Source of the DNA: Bacteriovoracaceae bacterium UBA6144
GTDB lineage: Bacteria; Bdellovibrionota; Bacteriovoracia; Bacteriovoracales; Bacteriovoracaceae
DNA: 16,386 bases
NCBI GenBank assembly: GCA_002435705.1
Contig: DIVA01000045.1
Location: 1-16,386 of the forward strand
Direction of reading: 5' to 3'
Below, in pieces: positions 1 to 7,451 of the stretch. Under the pieces are notes generated by a model that searched no databases, was not told the DNA's origin, and saw only the letters and a program-made list of their open reading frames with translations. Position numbers and translations under genes: made by a program. How positions within the stretch are numbered: the first letter of the stretch is position 1; each line of letters opens with the position of its first letter.

Positions 1-1040
1 GATTGACGAGGAGTAATGGCCCTTTGAGGAGCATCAAAACGCACCTTAAGCTTGCCCTCTTCTCGGTACACAACACAATCTACTTCGGTTTGACGGTAGC
101 GGATTTTAGCCTTGCATCTCAAAGGCATGAGCGGCGCCTCCTCAATCCAAGTCTCTTCTGTGGCATCTAACCCATCACTATAAAGGGCCGTGTGATACTC
201 CCCTTGCGCCAGCACGACGTGGTTGCGCTCAAGATTCTTCTTCACCACAAACCACGGCTCACCGGGGCCTCCGATACCAAGGCCTTTGCGTTGACCCAAA
301 GTATAAAAGCACGCACCGTCGTGGCGACCTAAGAGCTCACCCTCGAGGTTCACAAAATCACCCTTCGAATTTTCAATGTACTGAGACAGAAAAGCCTTAA
401 AATCTCTCTCTCCAATGAAGCAGATTCCAGTCGAGTCTTTTTTATTTTGAGTCACAAGATTGGCTTCATGGGCCAGGCTTCGCACCACTTTTTTCTCTAG
501 ATGACCCAAGGGGAAAAGCGTCTTTTTCAAAGCACTGCTCTTGATGGCGTGGAGAAAATAGCTCTGATCTTTCAGAGGATCTGAACCCTTTAAAAGTTTA
601 CCCTCAACAGTTTGACAGTAGTGGCCTGTGGCCAAAAAATCTGCACCGAGTTTTTCTACGTAATCCAGAAAAACTTTAAACTTAATCTCGCGGTTACAAA
701 GGATATCGGGATTGGGAGTGTGCCCTCGTTTGTACTCCGAGAGAAAATGACTAAACACTTCTTGGGCGTACTCTTTGGAAAAATTCACTGAGTAGACGGG
801 GATATCCAGCTGGCCTGCGACCCTACGAGCATCCTTCCAATCGGCTTCGGCGCTGCACTCATCCTCTGGGCCTTCCCAGTTCTTCATGAAGACACCGATG
901 GTCTTATAACCCAGGTGCTTTACGATCAGGGCGGTGACAGAAGAATCTACGCCCCCGCTCATGCCGACCACAACCGTTTGACGGGCGTTCATCTCTCGCT
1001 GGGAGCAGGTTATAGGGAATAGCGTCTCTAGCAGCTTCAT
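1..1040 (-). CDS. mnmA: tRNA-specific 2-thiouridylase MnmA (3' end beyond window)
   Basis: MnmA makes the 2-thio group of s2U34 in the anticodon wobble position of tRNA Lys, Glu and Gln, using ATP to adenylate the uridine and sulfur relayed from a cysteine persulfide. The 346 visible residues show the PP-loop SGGVDSS (28-34), the first catalytic cysteine in NPDILCNREIKF (C115), ATGHY (137-141), KDQSYFL (158-163), the second catalytic cysteine in STGICFIGER (C207), and the YTLGQRKGLGIGG loop (246-258). The frame is open to base 3, so about 20 C-terminal residues are missing compared with the roughly 368 aa of the E. coli protein. The start is uncertain: ATG at 1040 gives 16 extra residues, while ATG at 992 (MNARQTVVVG) matches the usual family length. 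Neither has a strong ribosome binding site. It lies 57 nt downstream of a paralogue on the same strand and is probably co-transcribed with it. Confidence 0.95.
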   Translation of the reverse strand, partial: MKLLETLFPITCSQREMNARQTVVVGMSGGVDSSVTALIVKHLGYKTIGVFMKNWEGPEDECSAEADWKDARRVAGQLDIPVYSVNFSKEYAQEVFSHFLSEYKRGHTPNPDILCNREIKFKVFLDYVEKLGADFLATGHYCQTVEGKLLKGSDPLKDQSYFLHAIKSSALKKTLFPLGHLEKKVVRSLAHEANLVTQNKKDSTGICFIGERDFKAFLSQYIENSKGDFVNLEGELLGRHDGACFYTLGQRKGLGIGGPGEPWFVVKKNLERNHVVLAQGEYHTALYSDGLDATEETWIEEAPLMPLRCKAKIRYRQTEVDCVVYREEGKLKVRFDAPQRAITPRQ

Positions 1041-1097
1041 GGGGAGATTTATCCCTCTCAGGGCCTTCTAGGTCAAGAGGCACAGGCTAGATCTCAC

Positions 1098-2297
1098 CTA
1101 GAAGTTGAAATCTTTATCCACCACCGCAACCTCGGGACCACGCTCCCCCCTGACTTCAAGGCTAAGCGTATTGTCGGGGTAATACTTAGCTGGCCCCTGA
1201 ATGAAGCCCGTGACAAGAAGCTTGGCATTTTTGCCCTTACGATTAAAGACAGAAATTATCTCTCCTGGGGTAAACCTGAGTTCCCCTTCGCTCAGCTCTA
1301 GGGCCGCGGCCCTCATTCTCTTAGGACTCACGAGAACCTCAAAACTCGTCCCCTCAGCGCCATGGATAAAGCCTTTAAATGACTTCATCCCCTCCATGTC
1401 TGAACCCCAGTGACAGAGAATCAAAAAGGCTCCCTTATCCTGGAAGGCATCCTGGGGGCCTAGGATCACTTTATTATCATTCCAAACCGAGCCAATAATC
1501 TTTTTAGGCAATTCACCACTTCGTGCCTGAGGGGGTAAGAAGTCAGCTCCAAATTCTAAGGAATGGAATCCCTGATGGCGCGCCACCATTTGATCACTGA
1601 CAGTCATGTCGCCTTCTCCCAAAAGGGAATTTGCGATCAACTTAGAAGCCATCTGAGTCACTTCCGGTGTCACCGGTAAGCACTTTCCAAAAGATAAAAT
1701 CCTCTCGGGTGGATGAATCTCAAAACTTTCGGCGATTTTTTTGACTTCTTTTTTTTGCAAGTCGCTTAGAGGTAAGGTGAGTTTATTTAAAATCGATTGA
1801 TCGATACTCATCAAAAGTGACGACTGATCGAAAGCCAAATCATTAGAGGTATGCACACTGACTTTTGATTCAGGTGTGGGGCGGATGAGTTTAGCGTAAT
1901 GACCCGTGACGATCCCATCACACCCGAGTTCTTGCATTTTTTGAAAGAGAATATCCATCCGCAGGCGATGGCAATCAAAACAAGAGCGCGGCTTGGTCAG
2001 CTCCACTTTGGCATTTAACCAGCCATCGATCACCCGATCTTGGAACTGCTCCCGTGCTCGGACGACAGTTAAAGGAATCTGCAGGTGCTCACAAATCGCC
2101 TTCACTCGATCAATCCGTGCTTCACTTTGATGGCAGGCAAAAATACTCTCACCTGTCTCTTGCATAGATTCGGGCGTATTGGCGATCATCACACCATAAA
2201 GATCAATCTTTTGAATCTTCATTAAATAGGCGGCCACCAGAGAATCAAGCCCCCCAGAAAGACCGACTAATAAAGGCTTCTTTCTTGTCTTTTCCAT
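1098..2297 (-). CDS. Diverged MnmA paralogue (tRNA 2-thiouridylase-like, PP-loop)
   Basis: This 399 aa protein is a full-length but divergent relative of MnmA. Residues 14-19 (SGGLDS) form the ATP pyrophosphatase loop. PRSCFDCHRLRM places C109 where the first catalytic cysteine sits, with an added C106 making a CxxC pair. VTGHY (130-134) and DQSSLLMSI (157-165) follow the MnmA order, and C206 in FGKCLPVT matches the second catalytic cysteine. The C-terminal barrel is recognisable from RFTPGEIISVF (341-351), equivalent to the TPGQ segment. The YTLGQRKG/GIGG loop of true MnmA is missing, so tRNA recognition may differ. The ATG at 2297 follows AGGA at a good distance. A weak CATAAT at 2331-2336 could be its -10 element, with no clear -35. 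It directly precedes mnmA, which suggests an operon. The substrate is unknown: another tRNA, another thiolation target, or an accessory role are all possible. Confidence 0.85.
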   Translation of the reverse strand: MEKTRKKPLLVGLSGGLDSLVAAYLMKIQKIDLYGVMIANTPESMQETGESIFACHQSEARIDRVKAICEHLQIPLTVVRAREQFQDRVIDGWLNAKVELTKPRSCFDCHRLRMDILFQKMQELGCDGIVTGHYAKLIRPTPESKVSVHTSNDLAFDQSSLLMSIDQSILNKLTLPLSDLQKKEVKKIAESFEIHPPERILSFGKCLPVTPEVTQMASKLIANSLLGEGDMTVSDQMVARHQGFHSLEFGADFLPPQARSGELPKKIIGSVWNDNKVILGPQDAFQDKGAFLILCHWGSDMEGMKSFKGFIHGAEGTSFEVLVSPKRMRAAALELSEGELRFTPGEIISVFNRKGKNAKLLVTGFIQGPAKYYPDNTLSLEVRGERGPEVAVVDKDFNF

Positions 2298-2394
2298 GCG
2301 TTCCTAATTTCAATAAAAGATCCTCTAGCTATTATGCCTAAAACTTCACCTTTCCTCTATAGTTTCTATTAAAGAGTCACCTGACTTGGCCCGA

Positions 2395-2400
2395 TAGATT
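2395..2400 (+). promoter_or_regulatory. Candidate -10 element of a leaderless promoter (TAGATT)
   Basis: TAGATT lies exactly six bases before the ATG at 2407, so initiation about seven bases downstream would begin at the start codon itself. No purine-rich ribosome binding site precedes this ATG. No good -35 hexamer is seen. The same spacing recurs at three other genes in the window. Confidence 0.45.
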
Positions 2401-2406
2401 AAGCGT

Positions 2407-2958
2407 ATGATGCAAATAACTTCAAAAATGTTAGGTATTAGTTTGTGGACCACGCCAGTGGAATCAAATCCGCTCAAGATCTACATGGCCTGGCTCAAAA
2501 AAAATGGCGGCAAATCCTACTTCAGCCACGCCGACTTTCAAACCACTTTGCATCAGGAACTCTCCGTCTTAGATAATCTCCTCTTGGCCATCGGGGATGG
2601 CTCAATCGATGGGACTATTGTTGAGAAAGAAAATCACCTGCGCTGGAAACTAGAAAGTGAAGGTCTTAAGGCACTCGCTTCATGGTTTAAAAACCCTCAC
2701 CGCAGAGCTCGCGATCTTTCTGCTCAAGAGGCCTTTGTCGCCAGTGTTTGCCACGCACTTTTGAGACCAGTTGAAAAAGTCCTGATTGACATGAATCAAG
2801 TTCAATTAGATCCACTTTGTGCAGTTCAGTTGCAGAAAATTCTCAAAGATAAATCCACTGAAAAACACATCACCGTTCGCCTCATAGACAAAGGGTTGTG
2901 GAGTGAAGGATTTGATGATGAATTCACGTACCAGATTTCAAAAACACAAGCCGCTTAG
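2407..2958 (+). CDS. Hypothetical protein, 183 aa
   Basis: I do not recognise this protein. It is soluble, with no signal peptide or membrane span. It looks like an alpha/beta protein: a helical middle rich in charged residues (SAQEAFVASVCHALL), then a C-terminal strand-helix-strand stretch (KVLIDMNQVQLDPLCAVQLQKIL, then HITVRLID). The start is ATGATG at 2407, with no Shine-Dalgarno sequence but a TAGATT hexamer six bases upstream, consistent with leaderless translation. Its stop codon interlocks with that of the convergent gene: TTAG at 2955-2958 holds TAG on this strand and TAA on the other. The frame is long, coherent in composition and bounded neatly by neighbours, so I take it as a real gene of unknown function. 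Confidence 0.75.
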   Translation: MMQITSKMLGISLWTTPVESNPLKIYMAWLKKNGGKSYFSHADFQTTLHQELSVLDNLLLAIGDGSIDGTIVEKENHLRWKLESEGLKALASWFKNPHRRARDLSAQEAFVASVCHALLRPVEKVLIDMNQVQLDPLCAVQLQKILKDKSTEKHITVRLIDKGLWSEGFDDEFTYQISKTQAA

Positions 2959-3911
2959 TACTTCACGCTGCAATTAATTTTAATGGCTGTGGTCGTAAAC
3001 TTATTCATCGGTTTAATTCTAATTTGCAGCAACCACGTTTTCAGTTCTATCTCGACGGATGCCGTTTCTTTATTCTTACGAAACTTGACGATCGAAAGCT
3101 CCTCTTGAACTCGCTGCAGATCATGGATCAACACTTCACACTGTTGAGGATTTTTTGACTGAAGCTCATGAAAGCAAATCAACTGAATGAGTTTCGGGTG
3201 AGAAAATCCTAGGAGGCGCACGAGACCTGAATGAAAAGCTTCTCTATCCTGAAGATGCAGAAGCGACAAATCCTTTTGAAGCTGTTCGGCCATTTGCGAA
3301 TAATAACGATGTAAAATGGCCTTGGCTTCTAGAGTCTGCTCACCGGGCAGTTCACTCAATCCTCTCTCACGCCAAGGGGCCCAAGAGTCAGAGAGCGGCA
3401 AGCCCACTAGCTCAAAGAGCTCATCGCGCAGCAGAGCATGCTCGCTTTCCACCAATAAACTAAAACTCTCTTGTAGATCAATGGCGTGAGCAAAGTAGTG
3501 GGAAAGAAAACTCTTCACCCCCGCCGACTTGGTGTTGACGAGCCCTTGCTTTTTATTCAGCTTAAGACTAAGAAGAATTTGTTCCTGCTCAATCCACAAG
3601 TTAATATCACTCTCTCCCTGCTCTTTATGGTGACTGAACTGACCGGCGAGCTGAATACGAGTGAGGGGACGTTTTTCAAAGGCCAGAAAATGCTCAGCTG
3701 TTTTTTTAGACCACTGAGAGAGATACTGAGGCATGGCAGGGAAACACTCTCGCAGCATCAAATCTTGTCGCTCTAAAAGTCGTTGATACTCATCACTTAA
3801 AGACAGAAGAAAAGCTTCCTCTATACCGGCAGAGCGTGCCAGAGAACGGGCCACAAGGTACTCAAAGATGGATCCCTTCAGCTCATTGAGCAGGGCCTCT
3901 TCTGAACTCAT
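2955..3911 (-). CDS. Hypothetical protein with possible PD-(D/E)XK nuclease-like core, coupled to gsk
   Basis: This is a 318 aa soluble protein with no firm family. The N-terminal helix (LKGSIFEYLVARSLA, around 11-25) carries a glutamate (E17). It is followed by ESDINLW with D102 and, after a short hairpin, LLSLKLNKK with S115-L116-K117. Next comes a helix-like segment with NTKSAGVKSFL (126-136). A glutamate helix, then D...[S/E]xK on neighbouring strands, then a basic helix is the layout of PD-(D/E)XK nucleases such as restriction-type enzymes. The acid of ExK is replaced by serine, so activity would need another acid or may be lost. The rest (190-318) is mainly helical. Its ATG overlaps the gsk stop codon as ATGA (3908-3911), indicating translational coupling. 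The nuclease idea is inference from motif spacing only. Confidence 0.75.
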   Translation of the reverse strand: MSSEEALLNELKGSIFEYLVARSLARSAGIEEAFLLSLSDEYQRLLERQDLMLRECFPAMPQYLSQWSKKTAEHFLAFEKRPLTRIQLAGQFSHHKEQGESDINLWIEQEQILLSLKLNKKQGLVNTKSAGVKSFLSHYFAHAIDLQESFSLLVESEHALLRDELFELVGLPLSDSWAPWRERGLSELPGEQTLEAKAILHRYYSQMAEQLQKDLSLLHLQDREAFHSGLVRLLGFSHPKLIQLICFHELQSKNPQQCEVLIHDLQRVQEELSIVKFRKNKETASVEIELKTWLLQIRIKPMNKFTTTAIKINCSVKY

Positions 3912-5209
3912 TTCGCCCAGTACGCTTCTTCAAGATTGTCCTCACGCTCAGGCAGTCCCTTGGTGAGGCGTGGAGAATTTTGCGAAAGAACCTCAAAGCT
4001 CACGCGGTTAGCATACTTTGAGATTTGACCTAAAGATGAATAGGTCATGTAACTGGTGTCGTGCTTAGGAGAATTAGGCACCACTTGTCGATGATAAAGG
4101 TTCGCGGCCACGTCATGGAGAACCGCGGCCAGTGCCGCATCCCCGGCACCATTGGTATTTTTGATCACCAAGGGGCCACCCATGAATGGATTAATGTGCG
4201 TATAAATTTTGTATGGATTCACACACTGAGCGCGCTTCATGGCACGGGAGTATTCCCACTTATTGTATTCTTGAATCGACTTAGTGTGGAGTGGATCTTT
4301 GGTATGCCGAAGCTTATCCTCATCACACCACCCAGCGAGATAGAGTCCCTTCGACCCCACGGTCAGAAGAACCGTGTCAACCCACTCTAAGAGTTGCTCC
4401 GCCGACAATAGAGGATCATCGATCCCATTGAGTTCAAAAGCCTCGGCGCTATTCATGGCCAGCACGTTAGCGTAGTTCTTAATAAAAGGAATGAGGGCTT
4501 GCTTTTGATCGGCGACAAGACCCGATGATCCTAGTGAGAGCACCACAGGAACGCCTGCCTCTTTGGCGATTTGTGCCGCTTTGATTGTGGAGTGATAGAT
4601 TGGGCTAGAGGGATCTCTAAACACATAAGCAGAAAGAAGAAGAGCAGCGGCCCCCTGGATGACATCCACAGGAAGACTCTCTTCCCGCAATGAATTCATG
4701 CATCCTTTCGAGATGGCAAAGGTTCTTTCTGCATCTTTTGTCACAAAAGTTAGTGCGCGTCCCATGGGTTTTTCACTGGGCTGCAAATAACTCAAATTCA
4801 CTTTTGAACTGGTGTTACAGAGGTACTTGAAAGCGTAGTCACCCACCTGAATAACTTTATTAATCGCTCCGAGCGCCACCGATGGGCAATCCGAGAGCAC
4901 AGAGAAATTATGAAGAGTGTTTCCTACGGCCCCACCTGGATACTCGCCTTTGATCTCACCACGCTCTTTGAAGTGAGCATAGATACGTTCGGCTTTTTCA
5001 TCATCAATCACAACCGATTGGCCTTTCTCAAAGCCTTCAGCAGCGAGGAACTCATCGGTCACGGAAATCTCAATATCCACCAATAACTGGTCTATACCGA
5101 CGACATAAACAGATTTTCTATTGTGAACGATATCGTCCACAAATGACTCTCTGCCTCTATCACTAACGGGAAAGTAATGTTTGGTTTTACGTCTGCCTGG
5201 AAATTTCAT
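3908..5209 (-). CDS. gsk: Inosine-guanosine kinase
   Basis: Gsk phosphorylates inosine and guanosine to IMP and GMP in purine salvage and belongs to the PfkB/ribokinase sugar-kinase fold. From the ATG at 5209 the protein has 433 residues, nearly the 434 of E. coli Gsk, and it matches that protein from the first residues (MKFPGRRKTKHYFP) to the last (SPRLTKGLPERED, EEAYW). Visible landmarks are VGIDQLLVDIE (37-47), GGAVGNTLHN (92-101), the YLCNTSS segment (129-135), ILAMN-type VLAMNSAEAFEL (249-260) and the anion-hole/catalytic NTNGAGD (351-357, D357 the presumed base). A TTG 18 nt upstream also opens the frame, but the family start and the promoter spacing favour 5209. TATAGT lies six bases before this ATG and there is no ribosome binding site. 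Its TGA overlaps the next gene's ATG. A salvage kinase would suit an organism feeding on host or prey nucleosides. Confidence 0.96.
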   Translation of the reverse strand: MKFPGRRKTKHYFPVSDRGRESFVDDIVHNRKSVYVVGIDQLLVDIEISVTDEFLAAEGFEKGQSVVIDDEKAERIYAHFKERGEIKGEYPGGAVGNTLHNFSVLSDCPSVALGAINKVIQVGDYAFKYLCNTSSKVNLSYLQPSEKPMGRALTFVTKDAERTFAISKGCMNSLREESLPVDVIQGAAALLLSAYVFRDPSSPIYHSTIKAAQIAKEAGVPVVLSLGSSGLVADQKQALIPFIKNYANVLAMNSAEAFELNGIDDPLLSAEQLLEWVDTVLLTVGSKGLYLAGWCDEDKLRHTKDPLHTKSIQEYNKWEYSRAMKRAQCVNPYKIYTHINPFMGGPLVIKNTNGAGDAALAAVLHDVAANLYHRQVVPNSPKHDTSYMTYSSLGQISKYANRVSFEVLSQNSPRLTKGLPEREDNLEEAYWAK

Positions 5210-5215
5210 GGCCCC

Positions 5216-5221
5216 ACTATA
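5216..5221 (-). promoter_or_regulatory. Candidate -10 element of leaderless gsk promoter (TATAGT)
   Basis: On the minus strand TATAGT is followed by GGGGCC and then the gsk ATG, so the predicted transcript would start at or within a base or two of the start codon. It matches five of six positions of the sigma70 -10 consensus. No matching -35 hexamer is evident at 16-18 bp. Confidence 0.5.
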
Positions 5222-5277
5222 AGTCAAAAAGGGGGTGAGTGACTAGAGCTTGATAGACTCAAATGCCACACTTATGG

Positions 5278-5283
5278 TAAAAT
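5278..5283 (+). promoter_or_regulatory. Candidate -10 element of leaderless promoter for the 5290 gene (TAAAAT)
   Basis: TAAAAT is followed by TTACGC and the ATG at 5290, the same six-base spacing seen upstream of gsk, 2407 and 10817. An alternative pair, TTGATA (5250-5255) and TATGGT (5273-5278) with 17 bp between, would give a leader of only about five bases, so either reading predicts a nearly leaderless mRNA. Confidence 0.45.
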
Positions 5284-5289
5284 TTACGC

Positions 5290-6105
5290 ATGTTTGACAC
5301 TCAAGTTCCCCTATCTCATCCCCTCTTTAGCTACTACCCCCCGCTGGATGCCACGACCAAAGGGATTGTCTCTATCCCCCATTCCGGAGAAGAGATTCCA
5401 GAGGAGTTTAAACCCTACCTCTGTGCCGATCTCTTCACGATGCGCGAGGATGTGGACTACAAGGTCCACGAATTAGTTGATATCGAAACCTTACAAAAGA
5501 ATGGTATCGGTGTCATGGTGGCGCATGTGCATCGCGTATGTGTGGATCTCAATCGTAGTGAAGAAAACTGTGTCATGTTTTGGAAAGAAAACACCAAAGG
5601 AGTTCCACTCATTGGTAAAAGCTTTAGCCGCGAAGAAGAAGAATTTTTTATCCGCAAATTCCACAAACCATTTTTTGAAATATATGAATCTCTCATACGG
5701 GATTTTTCTAAAAAGCTATCAGTGCGCTTACCGGTGGTGGATCTTCACAGCATGCCCTCAAAACCCACCGCGTATCACATGAAACAAAATCCAAATCAGA
5801 AAACCTACCGAGCAGACTTCTGCGTGAGTGATCAGCATGGCAAAACATGCAAGCCTGATTTTATCAATTTCTTCTCTCAACGCCTCCAAGAGACCGGCCA
5901 TAGTGTGGCGATTAATGATCCCTATATTGGTGGTTATGTCACAACTTTTGTGAACCGATTTGAGACGGAGAATATTCAAATTGAAATCAATCGTTCTATC
6001 TACATGGATGAAGAAAAAAAAGAACTACTCTCAAACTTAGTGCCAAAATTAAAAACAGACCTGACACAAGTGCTAATCGAAGGACTGGGCCAATTTAGTA
6101 AATAA
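5290..6105 (+). CDS. N-formylglutamate amidohydrolase family protein (FGase)
   Basis: Members of this zinc-hydrolase family (PF05013; HutG-type) cleave N-formyl-L-glutamate to formate and glutamate, and some act on related N-acylated or amidated compounds. The 271 aa protein shows the ordered family motifs: IPHSG (29-33), the acidic segment REDVDY (52-57), DLNR (86-89), DLHSMP (151-156), NDPYIGGY (209-216) and the C-terminal QIEINRSIYMDE (230-241). It has no signal peptide, so it should be cytoplasmic. No histidine-utilisation genes are nearby, so the symbol hutG is not justified and the real substrate is open. The gene is divergent from gsk across an 80 bp gap and has no ribosome binding site. 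Its last 11 bases overlap the convergent gene ending at 6095. Confidence 0.88.
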   Translation: MFDTQVPLSHPLFSYYPPLDATTKGIVSIPHSGEEIPEEFKPYLCADLFTMREDVDYKVHELVDIETLQKNGIGVMVAHVHRVCVDLNRSEENCVMFWKENTKGVPLIGKSFSREEEEFFIRKFHKPFFEIYESLIRDFSKKLSVRLPVVDLHSMPSKPTAYHMKQNPNQKTYRADFCVSDQHGKTCKPDFINFFSQRLQETGHSVAINDPYIGGYVTTFVNRFETENIQIEINRSIYMDEEKKELLSNLVPKLKTDLTQVLIEGLGQFSK

Positions 6106-7327
6106 TCATTTTCTGGCGGGATTTCTTTTTTTCAGGTTTACTTTCCTTGGCCTTCTTCAACATCTGATCCATTCGCTCTTTGTTCGTAGGCTCAGGGGCC
6201 TTCATGACATTACGTGGTCGCTCCTGCAGGGTTTTGCGCTCGGAAAGGGCTTCCAATTCGATTTGTCTTGAAAGTCGGATGTCCGGATCATCATCCTCCA
6301 CGCCCGTATCCCGAGTGGTGAAAGTTTTCTTATAACGCTGATATGCAAATCTATAGAGAGACTTTAGTTGTTCTCTATTTTTTGATCCACGCTCCAAGTA
6401 ATAGATCAACTCTTTAAACATCTCTATATTATTCATGTCATGAGACCATGCGGAGAGGAGAAAGAGCATTCCCTCTTGATCGGTTTGCTGAGTGAAATTC
6501 AGCTGCTTAAACTCTTTATAAATGATTGGTGTCAGGGCCGAATCACTGGCGCGAAAGTTGATACCATTGATAAAGCGCGCTCGGATCTCTTTAGAATCTG
6601 ACGCTCTTGAGTCCGTGACAAGCAGATAAGAGAGCAGGAGTCCTTTTTGAAAACTAAAAATCATCTCCGTTTTGTAGTCTTTGTTGGCCGAAGGTATTTC
6701 GACATAGGCCATCTCTTTACCATCAACCATTCCAAAGTTAGTGAATGTCTCTGGCAGCATCATGGATCTTAAATGCAAGATGTAAAGATTGTAGACCATC
6801 TCTTGCCACGACAAATCCCAACCGGATATTTTTCGTGTGAAGACATCCCGCCAAATCTCATCGGTTGATCTCTTGAGAATTTCTTTTCTAACCATGGGGA
6901 GTCGAAAGAGTTCTTGCCCATCAGCTTCATTACTCCACACCCCACTGCTCAGAAGGTGAAGCTGTGCGATCTCTCGCCCACTGGGTCCGTTGAAACGCAA
7001 ACCGAAGTGAGGCGCAGTCATTCCTTCAACCATTCTGATTGAGGGTATCGCCTGATACATGGGATGTCCTGCAGGCAGGGGCACCACGATATCTCTGACA
7101 TGAAATTCACGCCAAAGATTGGAATAGCTTCCAGAGACATCTGAGACGTAAGTGTTTTGAGTGGGAGTAAAAAACTTTCGGTTAAATTTTTTAAGCTGGT
7201 ATAACTGTGAACTGGATCGTCCGTGAACCGCTTGGTCATATAGATAAGCTGGACCGTACCGGACAACGGAATAAAGGCTAACGATTAAAATTGAGATGAT
7301 CCCGAGGATCCAAAAAGTTTTTTTCAT
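6095..7327 (-). CDS. Membrane-anchored hypothetical protein, 410 aa
   Basis: I do not recognise a family. The first residues are MKKTFW followed by a hydrophobic stretch to about residue 24, which is an uncleaved N-terminal anchor or a signal peptide without an obvious cleavage site. Most of the protein should therefore lie in the periplasm. The body mixes predicted strands (100-260) with helices (280-350), and the tail from about 360 is charged and disordered, ending in a lysine-rich stretch (KPEKKKSRQK). The start at 7327 is ATG; a TTG one codon earlier is also possible. There is no ribosome binding site. TAACAT lies seven bases upstream, a weaker example of the leaderless pattern seen elsewhere here. 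The stop overlaps the end of the convergent FGase gene by 11 nt. Confidence 0.8.
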   Translation of the reverse strand: MKKTFWILGIISILIVSLYSVVRYGPAYLYDQAVHGRSSSQLYQLKKFNRKFFTPTQNTYVSDVSGSYSNLWREFHVRDIVVPLPAGHPMYQAIPSIRMVEGMTAPHFGLRFNGPSGREIAQLHLLSSGVWSNEADGQELFRLPMVRKEILKRSTDEIWRDVFTRKISGWDLSWQEMVYNLYILHLRSMMLPETFTNFGMVDGKEMAYVEIPSANKDYKTEMIFSFQKGLLLSYLLVTDSRASDSKEIRARFINGINFRASDSALTPIIYKEFKQLNFTQQTDQEGMLFLLSAWSHDMNNIEMFKELIYYLERGSKNREQLKSLYRFAYQRYKKTFTTRDTGVEDDDPDIRLSRQIELEALSERKTLQERPRNVMKAPEPTNKERMDQMLKKAKESKPEKKKSRQKMIIY

Positions 7328-7451
7328 CAAATCAATGTTATGGGCTTCTAAGCTATGAATATCTCATCGTCACGATACATGGGAAACTAAATAATTAAAT
7401 GTTTCTCCCAATCAACCGATGAGACCAGTGGACTATTACTATGGAACACTT

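Noticed and set aside
4061..4390. 109 aa frame antisense to gsk.
   Set aside because: It is a shadow of the highly conserved gsk coding sequence, with no start signals.
5210..5227. TTG start adding six residues to Gsk.
   Set aside because: E. coli Gsk begins at the equivalent of the ATG at 5209 (MKFPG), and the TTG would overlap the predicted -10 element.
5250..5278. Conventional -35/-10 pair TTGATA/TATGGT for the FGase gene.
   Set aside because: Not excluded, but the -10 is only four of six and would still give a leader of about five bases, so it does not argue against leaderless translation.
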